From: Hyphomonas oceanitis SCH89
GTDB taxonomy: Bacteria > Pseudomonadota > Alphaproteobacteria > Caulobacterales > Hyphomonadaceae
DNA length: 64,000 nt
Assembly: GCF_000685295.1 (NCBI RefSeq)
Contig: NZ_ARYL01000002.1
Location: forward strand, 1-64,000
Direction: 5' to 3'
Below, piece after piece: positions 54,044 through 62,351 of this stretch; the first letter of the stretch is position 1, and each line of letters opens with the position of its first letter. The notes under the pieces were generated by a model. It was not told the origin of the DNA. It saw only the letters and a list, made by a program, of their open reading frames with translations, and searched no databases. The translations under genes and the position numbers were made by a program.

Positions 54044-55285
54044 ATGCGTGCAGTTATATTCAGTGCCTTGATAGGTGTATCGGCTTGTTCATCTATCGAT
54101 CCCGATAGAAGTCTCAGTGGAGGGATCGTTGATCTTGACCCGGGAGCGACGGGTTTCCTGAATCAAACGGACTATGAGAACAAAGCGCTGAAATTTGTTG
54201 ATCTACTGACAGAGCTTGACCCCGAAAATAAGTCTGGATGGCGCGAATCCGCGAAATGGAATTCGAGACAGGCGGAGACAGTTGCGAGTACTGATGAGGA
54301 CAAGTTGTGTTCTGGCGATAATGCAAAAATGCGTCAGGATCAGAAACTGTCTTGTGCCCTATCGGGCTTTTATCAGGATGCCACTGACGAAGACTTTGAA
54401 ACGAATGAAGTCACGTCGGCATCGAGCCTCAAGTTTCGACGTAACAGAGTTCAGGACCGAATAATCCTGGCGTCTAATCAAGCGTGCGACCAATACCGGC
54501 GGCACCTGCTGGCAACTCAAAGTGAGGTCAATTTCGCTTATGGAAACGCTGCGACGCTTACGGCAGGACTGGGGGCTGTCCTGACACCAGCCGGGACCAG
54601 TCGTGCTCTTTCTGGAGCTGCGGCTATCATTACCGGCTCGCGTGCCGAATATAATGGCAACTTTTTCCGCAAGCTCTTGGCGGAAGTGATTACGCGCGGC
54701 ATTGCCGAGGAGCGCGACGGTGTATTCAAGAGCATCAAGAAAAATCAGAAAGAAAGCATCGCGGTATATACTGTTGAGCAGGCGATTGCCGATGCCGTTC
54801 AGTACAATGCAAAATGCTCTCTGATCGCCGGGCTGGAAAATGCCCAAAAGGCTCAAACTTTCTATGCCGACCCAGGACTTGAGCGTCTTTCGGAGCTATT
54901 TGATGGTGAAACGGGAGATTATTCCAATCTGCTGACGAAGATCTCTGCGGTGGACTCAAAAGTGGTTCCACAGGCTGTTCAAGCAGCCTTGCTGCAAAGC
55001 GCAAGGGAAGAGCTGAACGATGCCGAGAAGCAAGCTGACGCGGCTAGGGCTGCAAACAATTTATCACTAAAAGGCGCTAATAAGCTTGCGGCTGAGAAGG
55101 CGGTCACGGAAGCAGAAGCTGTCGAGAAGAATGCGCAGGAACGTCTAGGCAAGCTGACCGCAGCCGCTGCCAAATCCAACGCGAGCCCGGCGATAGTGCC
55201 ACCTGTGGCTGCTACGTCTCCCAGCCAATCTGTAGCGACGACTCCCCGCAACCAGGAAGAATTGCTTGACGGCAAGAATAACTAG
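54044..55285 (+). CDS. Lipoprotein of unknown family, low GC
   Basis: 413 aa, not recognised. Lipobox VSAC at about residues 12-15. Residues about 165-205 form a hydrophobic Gly/Ala/Thr-rich stretch (ATLTAGLGAVLTPAGTSRAL), which could sit in a membrane; the region from 310 on is a coiled coil rich in Ala, Glu and Lys and ends in a Pro/Ser/Thr tail. GGGGAGG precedes the ATG. Codon use has many AT-ending codons, unlike its neighbours, so recent transfer is likely. Confidence 0.7.
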   Translation: MRAVIFSALIGVSACSSIDPDRSLSGGIVDLDPGATGFLNQTDYENKALKFVDLLTELDPENKSGWRESAKWNSRQAETVASTDEDKLCSGDNAKMRQDQKLSCALSGFYQDATDEDFETNEVTSASSLKFRRNRVQDRIILASNQACDQYRRHLLATQSEVNFAYGNAATLTAGLGAVLTPAGTSRALSGAAAIITGSRAEYNGNFFRKLLAEVITRGIAEERDGVFKSIKKNQKESIAVYTVEQAIADAVQYNAKCSLIAGLENAQKAQTFYADPGLERLSELFDGETGDYSNLLTKISAVDSKVVPQAVQAALLQSAREELNDAEKQADAARAANNLSLKGANKLAAEKAVTEAEAVEKNAQERLGKLTAAAAKSNASPAIVPPVAATSPSQSVATTPRNQEELLDGKNN

Positions 55286-55295
55286 GGAAGCAGAC

Positions 55296-56171
55296 TCAGC
55301 CCGCCGGGCCGCGACGGCCGCCGCCCGGGCCGTCCTGGCGGCGCGAGAGGAAGGCAAGGCGTTCGAACAAAGCGACGTCCTGCTCGTTTTTCAGCAGCGC
55401 ACCGTGCAGTGGCGGCGTCAGCTTGTCCGGGTTCTGCTCGCGCAGCGTCTCGAGGTCGACATCCTCGTTCATCAGGAGCTTCAGCCAGTCGAGCAGTTCG
55501 CTGGTCGATGGCTTCTTCTTGACGCCCGGCAGTTCGCGCATGGCGTAGAACGTGGTGAGCGCATCGCCGACCAGCTTCTTCTTGATGTCCGGGAAGTGCA
55601 CGTCGATGATTTCGCGCATCGTTTCTTCGTCAGGGAACTTGATGAAGTGGAAGAAGCAGCGGCGCAGGAAGGCGTCCGGCAGTTCCTTCTCATTGTTCGA
55701 CGTGATGATCACGATCGGGCGCACTTTCGCCTTCACGACTTCGTTCGTCTCGTAGACGAAGAACTCCATGCGATCGAGTTCCTGCAGAAGGTCGTTCGGG
55801 AATTCAATGTCGGCCTTGTCGATCTCGTCGATCAGCAGGACAGGGCGCTTCTTGGCGGTAAATGCTTCCCAGAGCTTGCCCTTCTTGATGTAGTTCTTGA
55901 CGTCCTTGGCGCGCTCTTCGCCCATCTGGCCGTCGCGCAGGCGCGAAACCGCGTCATATTCATAGAGGCCCTGGTTGGCCTTGGTGGTGGATTTGATGTG
56001 CCATTCGATCAGCTCGCAGCCGAGCGATTTGGCCACTTCAATGGCCAGCACGGTCTTGCCGGTGCCCGGTTCGCCCTTGATCAGCAGGGGGCGCTCCAGC
56101 GCAATGGCAGCATTGACGGCCACTTTCAGGTCTTCGGTGGCGACGTAGTCCTTGGTGCCTTCAAAACGCAT
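55296..56171 (-). CDS. MoxR family AAA+ ATPase
   Basis: 291 aa. Walker A GEPGTGKT (33-40), Walker B VLLIDEIDKAD, sensor 1 IVIITSNNEKELPDAFLRRC, the MoxR sequence of an active ATPase. It remodels or loads partners together with a VWA protein, here surely the CoxE-like gene at 50.1 kb. Ends in a Gly/Arg-rich tail (DGPGGGRRG). Convergent with the low-GC gene, 10 bp apart. Confidence 0.93.
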   Translation of the reverse strand: MRFEGTKDYVATEDLKVAVNAAIALERPLLIKGEPGTGKTVLAIEVAKSLGCELIEWHIKSTTKANQGLYEYDAVSRLRDGQMGEERAKDVKNYIKKGKLWEAFTAKKRPVLLIDEIDKADIEFPNDLLQELDRMEFFVYETNEVVKAKVRPIVIITSNNEKELPDAFLRRCFFHFIKFPDEETMREIIDVHFPDIKKKLVGDALTTFYAMRELPGVKKKPSTSELLDWLKLLMNEDVDLETLREQNPDKLTPPLHGALLKNEQDVALFERLAFLSRRQDGPGGGRRGPAG

Positions 56172-56593
56172 GGGGCTCTATCCTCTTGTAACTCGTTAGG
56201 CTCACAATAGGCGCCGCGCCCGGCGGAGCAAGCTTTGACGTGGCGGGAAGCCTGACATTCCGTGAAAAAGTGGTAATCCGGCCATTCCGTAGCGGAAACA
56301 TCTTCGCCCGTATCGCGATCCGTGGTATGAAGATTACGCCATGCGCGCCGCCGCGGAGCACCAGCTTCAGCTAAGTGTCGCGCCTGTTCATGGTCTGCCA
56401 TTCCCATGCAGGAAAGGCGTTTCAGGACAGGTGCAGGCCGTATGATCCAAACTGCCCGATGATAACGGGCGCATGGCACTACTATCCCGCACTATCGTTC
56501 CGGCCTGCCAAGCCTTGATTAACGCGTGGCAATCAAGCGTTAACGCCTTTCTGCAAAATTCAAGGAAATCAGGTCGAATCGGATTTCCTAACG
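56172..56593. other. Intergenic region before flbT
   Basis: 422 bp between the MoxR start and flbT. I see no credible ORF in it. It must hold the promoters of both divergent genes. The clearest feature is the nested inverted repeat at 56515-56543. Confidence 0.6.
56515..56543. promoter_or_regulatory. Nested inverted repeat upstream of flbT
   Basis: TTGATT (56515-56520) pairs with AATCAA (56531-56536), and TTAACGC (56519-56525) with GCGTTAA (56537-56543). The two TTAAC-containing arms resemble CtrA half-sites in opposite orientation. 50 bp before the flbT ATG. Confidence 0.4.
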
Positions 56594-56980
56594 ATGCCCT
56601 TGAAGCTTTCCCTGAAGCCTGGCGAGACATTCGTCGTCAATGGCGCTGTCGTGCGCAATGGCGACCGTCGCGGCGTGCTGCTGCTGGAAAACCAGGCCCG
56701 TGTCCTGCGCGAGAAGGATATCCTTCACCCGGCGGATGCGACGACGCCTGTGCGCCGCGCCTATTTTGCCGTGATGCAGATGTACCTGCTCGGCGAGGTC
56801 GACGGCCCCGCCTATGCGCAGGCCGCTGAATCCATTGCCACCCTGCTGGCCAATGCCGCGCAGGATGAAGACAGGGCCGATGTGCTCGAGATTTCGGCCG
56901 ATGTGGCCGCCGCCGACCTCTACAAGGCCCTCAGTCGCTGCCGCAAGCTCATGGCGCGCGAGATGGCAGAGGCCGCCTGA
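56594..56980 (+). CDS. flbT: Flagellin synthesis repressor FlbT
   Basis: 128 aa. LKLSLKPGETFVVNGAVV, the FlbT start, and LLLENQARVLREKDILHP. FlbT binds the flagellin mRNA leader and blocks its translation until the hook is complete. FlaF, its usual neighbour, and flagellin genes are not here. The next ORF overlaps its stop by one base. Confidence 0.93.
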   Translation: MPLKLSLKPGETFVVNGAVVRNGDRRGVLLLENQARVLREKDILHPADATTPVRRAYFAVMQMYLLGEVDGPAYAQAAESIATLLANAAQDEDRADVLEISADVAAADLYKALSRCRKLMAREMAEAA

Positions 56981-57291
56981 TGGCGGACGGTACTCTCATG
57001 ACAGCGCGCGCACGCTCCCCAGACGCCCGCCTTGGCCTCGACGAGGCGATTGCCCGTCTGGAAGCTGGCAAGGGCGAAGGCCTTGTGGTCGATCTCGGGG
57101 AAGGGCGCACAGCCACGGCCAGCGGGCATCGCGGTGAGGAAGGCCTGCTGCAGCGCTTGCGCGGGCACCGCATGATGGTGGCACTGGCTTCCGGCGCGGC
57201 GGATCTCTCCCAGTTTTCGACCCATTCCGGTGTGCTGAAAGTGGCTCCGCTGGTGCAGGAAATACTCGACGCCGCAGGCCATAGGGATTAG
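56980..57291 (+). CDS. Small protein coupled to flbT, unknown
   Basis: 103 aa, not recognised; not FlaF. Starts at the last base of the flbT stop (TGATG), so translation is coupled. It is mixed charged and Gly/Ala-rich (ARLEAGKGEGLVVDLGEGRTA) with no membrane helix. By position it may be a flagellar regulator or assembly helper. The ATG 56998 (MTARARSPD) is an alternative start. Confidence 0.65.
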   Translation: MADGTLMTARARSPDARLGLDEAIARLEAGKGEGLVVDLGEGRTATASGHRGEEGLLQRLRGHRMMVALASGAADLSQFSTHSGVLKVAPLVQEILDAAGHRD

Positions 57292-57302
57292 GGGCCTCGC
57301 GC

Positions 57303-57953
57303 ATGAGCCCAGAACTGATCTCCCTTTTTACCGCCACTTTTGTCACATTCTTCGTGCTGATCGATGCCCCCGGCGTGGCGCCGGTGTTCGCAACGCTGAC
57401 AGCGCAAGGCGATGCGGCCTATCGGCGGCGCATGGCGTTCAAATCGACCTTCGTTGCGTCGATCATCATGTTCCTGTTTGCGTTTGGTGGGGCCTGGCTG
57501 CTCGGCGCCATGCACATCTCGATTGATGCATTCCGGGCGGCGGGTGGCGCGCTTCTGTTCCTTATCGCGCTCGACATGGTGTTCGAGAAGCGCACTGAGC
57601 GGCGCGAACACCGCGCAGAGGAATTGCTCGAAGGCCACGATGACGCGACAGAGCCGGACGATATTTCCGTATTCCCCATCGGCATCCCGATGATTGCGGG
57701 GCCGGGTTCTATAGCGACGGCCATGTTCTACATGTCCCAGGCCACCGTATGGACCGAGAAAGCCGTCGTTCTATCGGCCATCGGGCTGAACCTGTTGCTG
57801 ACGCTGGCAATCTTCCTGATCGCAACGCCGCTTGTGCGCCTGATGGGTGCGAGCGTGGCCGGTGCGCTGACGCGGATACTCGGCGTTATCCTGGCGGCGC
57901 TGTCGGTTCAGTTGCTCATCGACGGCATCAAGGGCGCGTTCAGTCTCGGCTAA
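57303..57953 (+). CDS. MarC family membrane protein
   Basis: 216 aa, six membrane segments. TFFVLIDAPGVAPVF near the start and FPIGIPMIAGPGSIATAMFY in the middle are MarC/NAAT hallmarks. Once linked to multiple antibiotic resistance without proof; function unknown. 11 bp after the previous ORF. Confidence 0.9.
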   Translation: MSPELISLFTATFVTFFVLIDAPGVAPVFATLTAQGDAAYRRRMAFKSTFVASIIMFLFAFGGAWLLGAMHISIDAFRAAGGALLFLIALDMVFEKRTERREHRAEELLEGHDDATEPDDISVFPIGIPMIAGPGSIATAMFYMSQATVWTEKAVVLSAIGLNLLLTLAIFLIATPLVRLMGASVAGALTRILGVILAALSVQLLIDGIKGAFSLG

Positions 57954-57956
57954 GCT

Positions 57957-59243
57957 CTATTGAGGCGCTTCCAGGCGTGGGCGACGGCGCAGCAATGTCC
58001 GGCGCAGGGTCGACAGTGTGACCCAGAACAGCACCAGACCGGCCGCCGTCAGCCCCATGAACTGCAGCACGAGTTCGCGTGTCCAGCGCACGCCGGTATC
58101 GGCAATGCGCATGGCTGATGGCCCCATCTGCTTGACCAGCGCGACGGACCGGTCACCGCCGGCTTCGGCAATCAGGCGCACCCGGCGCAGGTCTGCGCCG
58201 TCCCGTACCTGCTCGATCAGAGTCACCGCAGCGGCCGGATCGGTCAGCGTTCCGATACGGTTGATCTGTGCGAGATCGGATTCCAGCCGGGCGAGGCCTT
58301 TGGGGTTGATGGCGCCGGCATAGGCCGCACGCACACGCTCCACGCGCACCTTGGTGGTGGCAAGATCGGTGAAGGCCTCTTCCAGTGCAGGCTTGAGGGC
58401 GGAATCCGGTAGCGCAGCATCGAGACGGTCCGTGATGTAGTCGGTGAATTCCGGCGTCATGCGGCGCGAGCGTCGGGCAGACTTCAGGATGGATAGCGCG
58501 CGGATATTGGCCTCGGCCGTTGCATCCTGCGCGCTGGATTCGGCGAGTCCGATGCCGGTGATCTTCAGGACCAGCTCGTCCACACGGTCACCCTGCAGCC
58601 AGCGTTCCGAGTGGTTCGCGAGATCGGCATGTGTGCCGAGCATGGCGAAACGTGCCTCGGCAACGGGGGAGGGGGCCTCTTCAGGCGGAGCGTCTTCGGT
58701 GGCGGCTGGTGCCGGTTCAGGCTCTTCTGCCGGTGTTTCAGTGATCGTGTCGCTTACGGGCTCGGTCAGTGTACTCATGTTGCGGGCAGCGCCGCTTGCC
58801 TCGGCAAACCGCTGGCTGACTTCGACTGGCAGCTTACGCAGCGCGGCCAGCGCAATGCGCTCATCTTCCGTGCCCGTCACTTCCGCGTCCGCCGCGGCCA
58901 TCAGTTCCTTCACCTCTTCGCGGCTCAGCATCTGCGGCGCGGTCAGCAGGAAGCCGCGTGCCGCCGTCACGTCGCGTGCCGTCAGTTCGCGCGAGACGAT
59001 ATCGTGCCAGAACTTGTACTTGTCGTCCGCATTGCGCGGCGCCATTGCGGCGAAGGATTCGTCCATGTTGCGACGCGTCTGGTCGATGGCTTCGACGGTC
59101 GGCGCATCCGAGAAAGTCGCGCCTGAAAAGGCCGCTCCCAGTATCTGGGCGGCGATCACAGGCATGAGGATCAGCAATGAGTTAAACATCACAGCCTGCA
59201 TCCAACCTGAGGAGCGGATCGATCTTTTCCGTCGGCGGGCCAT
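57957..59243 (-). CDS. Large membrane-anchored hypothetical protein
   Basis: 428 aa, not recognised. One N-terminal membrane helix (MFNSLLILMPVIAAQILG) after a very basic leader (ARRRKRSIRSS) and one C-terminal helix (LVLQFMGLTAAGLVLFWVTL), so the body lies in the periplasm and both ends in the cytoplasm. The body is helical with an acidic Pro/Glu linker (TETPAEEPEPAPAATEDAPP). Start at ATG 59243 because the upstream frame to 59372 lacks character. Convergent with marC, 3 bp apart. Confidence 0.7.
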   Translation of the reverse strand: MARRRKRSIRSSGWMQAVMFNSLLILMPVIAAQILGAAFSGATFSDAPTVEAIDQTRRNMDESFAAMAPRNADDKYKFWHDIVSRELTARDVTAARGFLLTAPQMLSREEVKELMAAADAEVTGTEDERIALAALRKLPVEVSQRFAEASGAARNMSTLTEPVSDTITETPAEEPEPAPAATEDAPPEEAPSPVAEARFAMLGTHADLANHSERWLQGDRVDELVLKITGIGLAESSAQDATAEANIRALSILKSARRSRRMTPEFTDYITDRLDAALPDSALKPALEEAFTDLATTKVRVERVRAAYAGAINPKGLARLESDLAQINRIGTLTDPAAAVTLIEQVRDGADLRRVRLIAEAGGDRSVALVKQMGPSAMRIADTGVRWTRELVLQFMGLTAAGLVLFWVTLSTLRRTLLRRRPRLEAPQ

Positions 59244-59501
59244 GGGCTTTAACCGTTGCGAAAGCTGCACTTTGGACGAAGGATCATAGAGCGCGGCGTT
59301 GGCCCAAAGATCAAGCCTTGGCCTGCAAATTGCACCGGCTTTGGCGCTCCGGGAGAGTGTTTCGGTGTTCACAATAACATGAAATATACGCGAAATTGGC
59401 GCAATTACATGAAAAGATTGGGAAAATTAACTCAGCTTTCCCGATTGCGGTGAATCGCTAGCCGCTCTATATCGGGCCAAACCTTAATGAAGGTGTCTGC
59501 T

Positions 59502-59918
59502 ATGAGTATTGAACTATCAGACGATTACCGCCCCTCCGATGACGAGGAGTTCATGAACGAGCGTCAGCTGGCATTCTTCCGCCGGTTGCTCGAGAACTGG
59601 AAGGCGGACATTCTCGACGGCGCTAAACAGACCATCCACAATCTGCAGGATGAATCTGGTTCGCTCCCTGACATTGTCGACCGGGCGTCTGCCGAAAGCG
59701 ACAAGGCTCTGGAACTTCGGACTCGTGACCGTCAGCGCAAGCTGATCTCGAAGATCGACAGCGCCATTCGCCGCATCAATGACGGAACCTACGGGTTCTG
59801 CGAAGCGACAGGTGAGCCTATCGGCCTTCGGCGCCTTGAAGCCCGTCCAACAGCAACGCTGAGCCTTGAGGCGCAGGAGCGTCACGAGCGCAAGGAACGC
59901 ACGCTGCGCGACGACTGA
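59502..59918 (+). CDS. dksA: RNA polymerase-binding regulator DksA
   Basis: 138 aa. Coiled-coil FMNERQLAFFRRLLENWKAD and the globular YGFCEATGEPIGLRRLEARP with the terminal TLSLEAQERHERKE. Of the four zinc Cys of E. coli DksA only one is left (GFCEAT), as in the alphaproteobacterial zinc-free form. It binds in the secondary channel of RNA polymerase and works with ppGpp. ATG 59502 has AAGGTG before it; ATG 59487 is possible. Confidence 0.92.
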   Translation: MSIELSDDYRPSDDEEFMNERQLAFFRRLLENWKADILDGAKQTIHNLQDESGSLPDIVDRASAESDKALELRTRDRQRKLISKIDSAIRRINDGTYGFCEATGEPIGLRRLEARPTATLSLEAQERHERKERTLRDD

Positions 59919-59954
59919 TCGCCACCCGCTTCAGATCACGTCCGGAAACAAGAA

Positions 59955-59994
59955 CGGCGGCCTCCCGGTTTTCGGAAGTGCCGCCGCCTTTTTT
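59955..59994 (+). terminator. Terminator of dksA
   Basis: CGGCGGC (59955-59961) pairs with GCCGCCG (59980-59986), followed by six Ts at 59989-59994. Confidence 0.88.
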
Positions 59995-60201
59995 AGTCCA
60001 TCAACCCAACGCCATGGCGAATCTGTGTTTGCCTCGTGCGTTAAGGGTATGATCGCATCAAGGTCCAAACACAGGGTTACTTGAATGTAACCATGGGCTT
60101 AAGGCAAGGCCTGCTTGCTTAACGTGACTTCCGATTCGGTTAATGCGAGAGGTGATTCGGCGGCGCTGTGTTGTGCGCATAGGCGCCCTGCGGTGAAAGT
60201 C

Positions 60202-60217
60202 CTAACCACCCGTTAAC
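60202..60217 (+). promoter_or_regulatory. CtrA-type site before the fliM-like gene
   Basis: CTAA (60202-60205), seven bases, TTAAC (60213-60217); one mismatch to the consensus TTAA-N7-TTAAC. CtrA is known to activate class II flagellar genes, which fits the gene downstream. Confidence 0.55.
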
Positions 60218-60268
60218 TCTCTTTAGGGCACAACGTATGTTTAACGGACGGGATAACTGATCGCCCCC

Positions 60269-61336
60269 ATGAGCAGGCCATTGCCATCCACCGCCGATGA
60301 CGGATGGGACATGTCTCCAAGGCGTGAAAGCGCCGTCGTGCTCGAAATGCCGACCAGTTTTGAAACATTCGATGCGGTGAAGGAGAAGCCTATCCTGCGC
60401 GAAAAGCTCAGCTCCGCCGAGATCGAGGCATTGCTGCGGCCGGACCTGTCGGACATGGCGCCAGAGCCTGCGCCCCTGCCACCTGCCAAAGTGGTCGACC
60501 GCGCGATCCCGGATCTCGATACGCCTGCAGTCCTGACCCCGCGCACGGATGTGCCGGAAGATGCCCTACGCGTTGCTGCGCGTCTCTCGCTGGCCCTGCG
60601 CCAGGGCTGCGGCCTGCGCGCGGCGGCCACCGTCAAGGCCGTCTCCGATGGCACGTTCGCGTCTGCACTGGCCACGTCGACCGTGGAAACAGGGCAGGCG
60701 ATTGCCTGCTTCGCAGCGCCGAATGGCGAGATCGTCGCCATGCTCAGCCTCAGCGCGGAACTCGCCAATGCCCTCATCGAAAGTGCCTGTGGCGGTAAGC
60801 CAGGCGCCTATACGCCGCGCGAGCTGACGCCCGTTGACGCTGCCTTGCTCGAAGGCCTCGTCCGCCCCCTCGGCACTGGCATATCCTCATCGCTCAGCTT
60901 CGCGCGCATCGAAACCGATGCCGAGTTCGCCGCCGCGCTCGCGCGGCCGGGCGCCGTGGATGTCATCGATCTGGATGTCCGTTTCGAGCAGTCGCGGATG
61001 CCGGCGCGGCTGATTCTGGCGAGCGACGACCTTTTCGATACCGGACCTGTGCCCGGGAATGGGCAGGGAATGGTCACAGCTGCACCCGCCCATGCCCCAA
61101 AGGCGGCCCCGGTAACCGCCGTACTAACCGCGCGCATCGCCAGCCTCTCTGTCCCATTGTCACGCCTGACGGACCTGAAAGCCGGATCCACACTGCTTCT
61201 GGGTCTGCCGGCTGACCAGCCCGTTGAGCTGCTGTCAGGCGGCCGCAATGGCCCCGTGGCGGCTGAAGCCCAGATCGGCCGCAAGGGCGCTCACATGGCC
61301 CTGCGCATCACCAAGCGCGGCCCGGCCCTGCGCTAG
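60269..61336 (+). CDS. fliM: Flagellar motor switch protein FliM-like
   Basis: 355 aa. The FliM start motif LSSAEIEALL is at residues 47-56, after an atypical leader. The middle is weakly FliM/CheC-like, and the last 75 residues form a SpoA (FliN/FliM C-terminal) domain (ARIASLSVPLSRLTDLKAGS). It would be part of the C-ring that sets rotation direction. It is isolated from other fli genes and more divergent than usual. Confidence 0.75.
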   Translation: MSRPLPSTADDGWDMSPRRESAVVLEMPTSFETFDAVKEKPILREKLSSAEIEALLRPDLSDMAPEPAPLPPAKVVDRAIPDLDTPAVLTPRTDVPEDALRVAARLSLALRQGCGLRAAATVKAVSDGTFASALATSTVETGQAIACFAAPNGEIVAMLSLSAELANALIESACGGKPGAYTPRELTPVDAALLEGLVRPLGTGISSSLSFARIETDAEFAAALARPGAVDVIDLDVRFEQSRMPARLILASDDLFDTGPVPGNGQGMVTAAPAHAPKAAPVTAVLTARIASLSVPLSRLTDLKAGSTLLLGLPADQPVELLSGGRNGPVAAEAQIGRKGAHMALRITKRGPALR

Positions 61337-62244
61337 ACCCTCTGCTGTTTGCGATTGATATGCGCATCAGCGCCGTCGCGTGAGGCCTGTTCCGACCCAT
61401 CGCTAAACAGTTCAGCCTCCTTCTGTGCCCAGAGCCGTTTCTGGTAATTGGTCGAGATGATGTCGGTCACCACCAGCACGAAAATGACAAGATAGAAGCT
61501 GGACTTGCTCATCGCCTCTATTGCGTAGGTGAAGAGGGTGAGGTGCCCAAGGTGCGCGCCCTCGGTGACCAGCAGCACGCCGACCAGGAACAGGATAAAC
61601 AGGCCGAGGACTTCATACATCCTGTTTTTCTTGAGGAAATTTGCCACTGGATCGGCCATTAACGCCATCGCGATACCCGACACGACAATCGCGATCGCCA
61701 TCAGCCAGACCTGGTAATGAATGACAGGGTGGCCGACGGCGTCGAGCGTCTTGATATTGGCAATCGCCATGGCCGAGAGGATCGAGTCGAAGGAGAAAAC
61801 GAGGTTCATCGCCACAATCTTGACGATGGCCTGCGCGACCGATTTAGGCTGCGCTCCGTCAGTATGTTCAATGAATTCAACGGTAAGGAGGTGCGAGATC
61901 TCCTTGATGGCCGTGTAGATGATGAAGGCGCCACCCGCCATTGTCACAAGCGCCTGAAAGGTGAATTCGCCGCTGATGAATTTGGAGAGATACACGCCGA
62001 ACAATGGCTCGGCCATCGCATCGAACAGGCCGACAATGATGAACAGGAGAACGACGCGGAACAGCACAGCGAGCCCGATGCCCCAGCGCCGGACCATCGG
62101 GGCTTTCTCCTCGCCGACACGCTTGGACTCGATGGAGATGTAAAGCAGGTTGTCGAAGCCAAGCACCGCCTGCAGCAGCAGAAGCATAAGGAGCGTAAAC
62201 AGCCCCGATGTCGAGAATACTTCGTTGATGATGTCGCCGAGCAT
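61333..62244 (-). CDS. TerC family membrane protein
   Basis: 303 aa with about 8 membrane segments. LLLLQAVLGFDNLLYISIES and MNLVFSFDSILSAMAIA carry the paired FDN/FDS acidic motifs of TerC, thought to move metal ions such as manganese. It has a hydrophilic tail (AELFSDGSEQASRDG). Overlaps the fliM-like gene by 4 bp, convergent. Confidence 0.9.
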   Translation of the reverse strand: MLGDIINEVFSTSGLFTLLMLLLLQAVLGFDNLLYISIESKRVGEEKAPMVRRWGIGLAVLFRVVLLFIIVGLFDAMAEPLFGVYLSKFISGEFTFQALVTMAGGAFIIYTAIKEISHLLTVEFIEHTDGAQPKSVAQAIVKIVAMNLVFSFDSILSAMAIANIKTLDAVGHPVIHYQVWLMAIAIVVSGIAMALMADPVANFLKKNRMYEVLGLFILFLVGVLLVTEGAHLGHLTLFTYAIEAMSKSSFYLVIFVLVVTDIISTNYQKRLWAQKEAELFSDGSEQASRDGADAHINRKQQRV

Positions 62245-62351
62245 GTCTGCGCCCCCTGTTGCTGACTCCTGATCGCATTAGGTTAGACAGCGCATCGGGC
62301 CCGGCAGGGTTCCCTTCTGCAAGGAAACACGCTGCCGGGGCCGCCGCATAG

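Larger units (their letters stand above)
59919..60268. other. Intergenic region between dksA and the fliM-like gene
   Basis: 350 bp. It holds the dksA terminator (59955-59994) and a CtrA-type site (60202-60217) 51 bp before the fliM-like ATG. Between them it is relatively AT-rich with several TTAA tetramers. No ORF or RNA gene seen. Confidence 0.7.
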
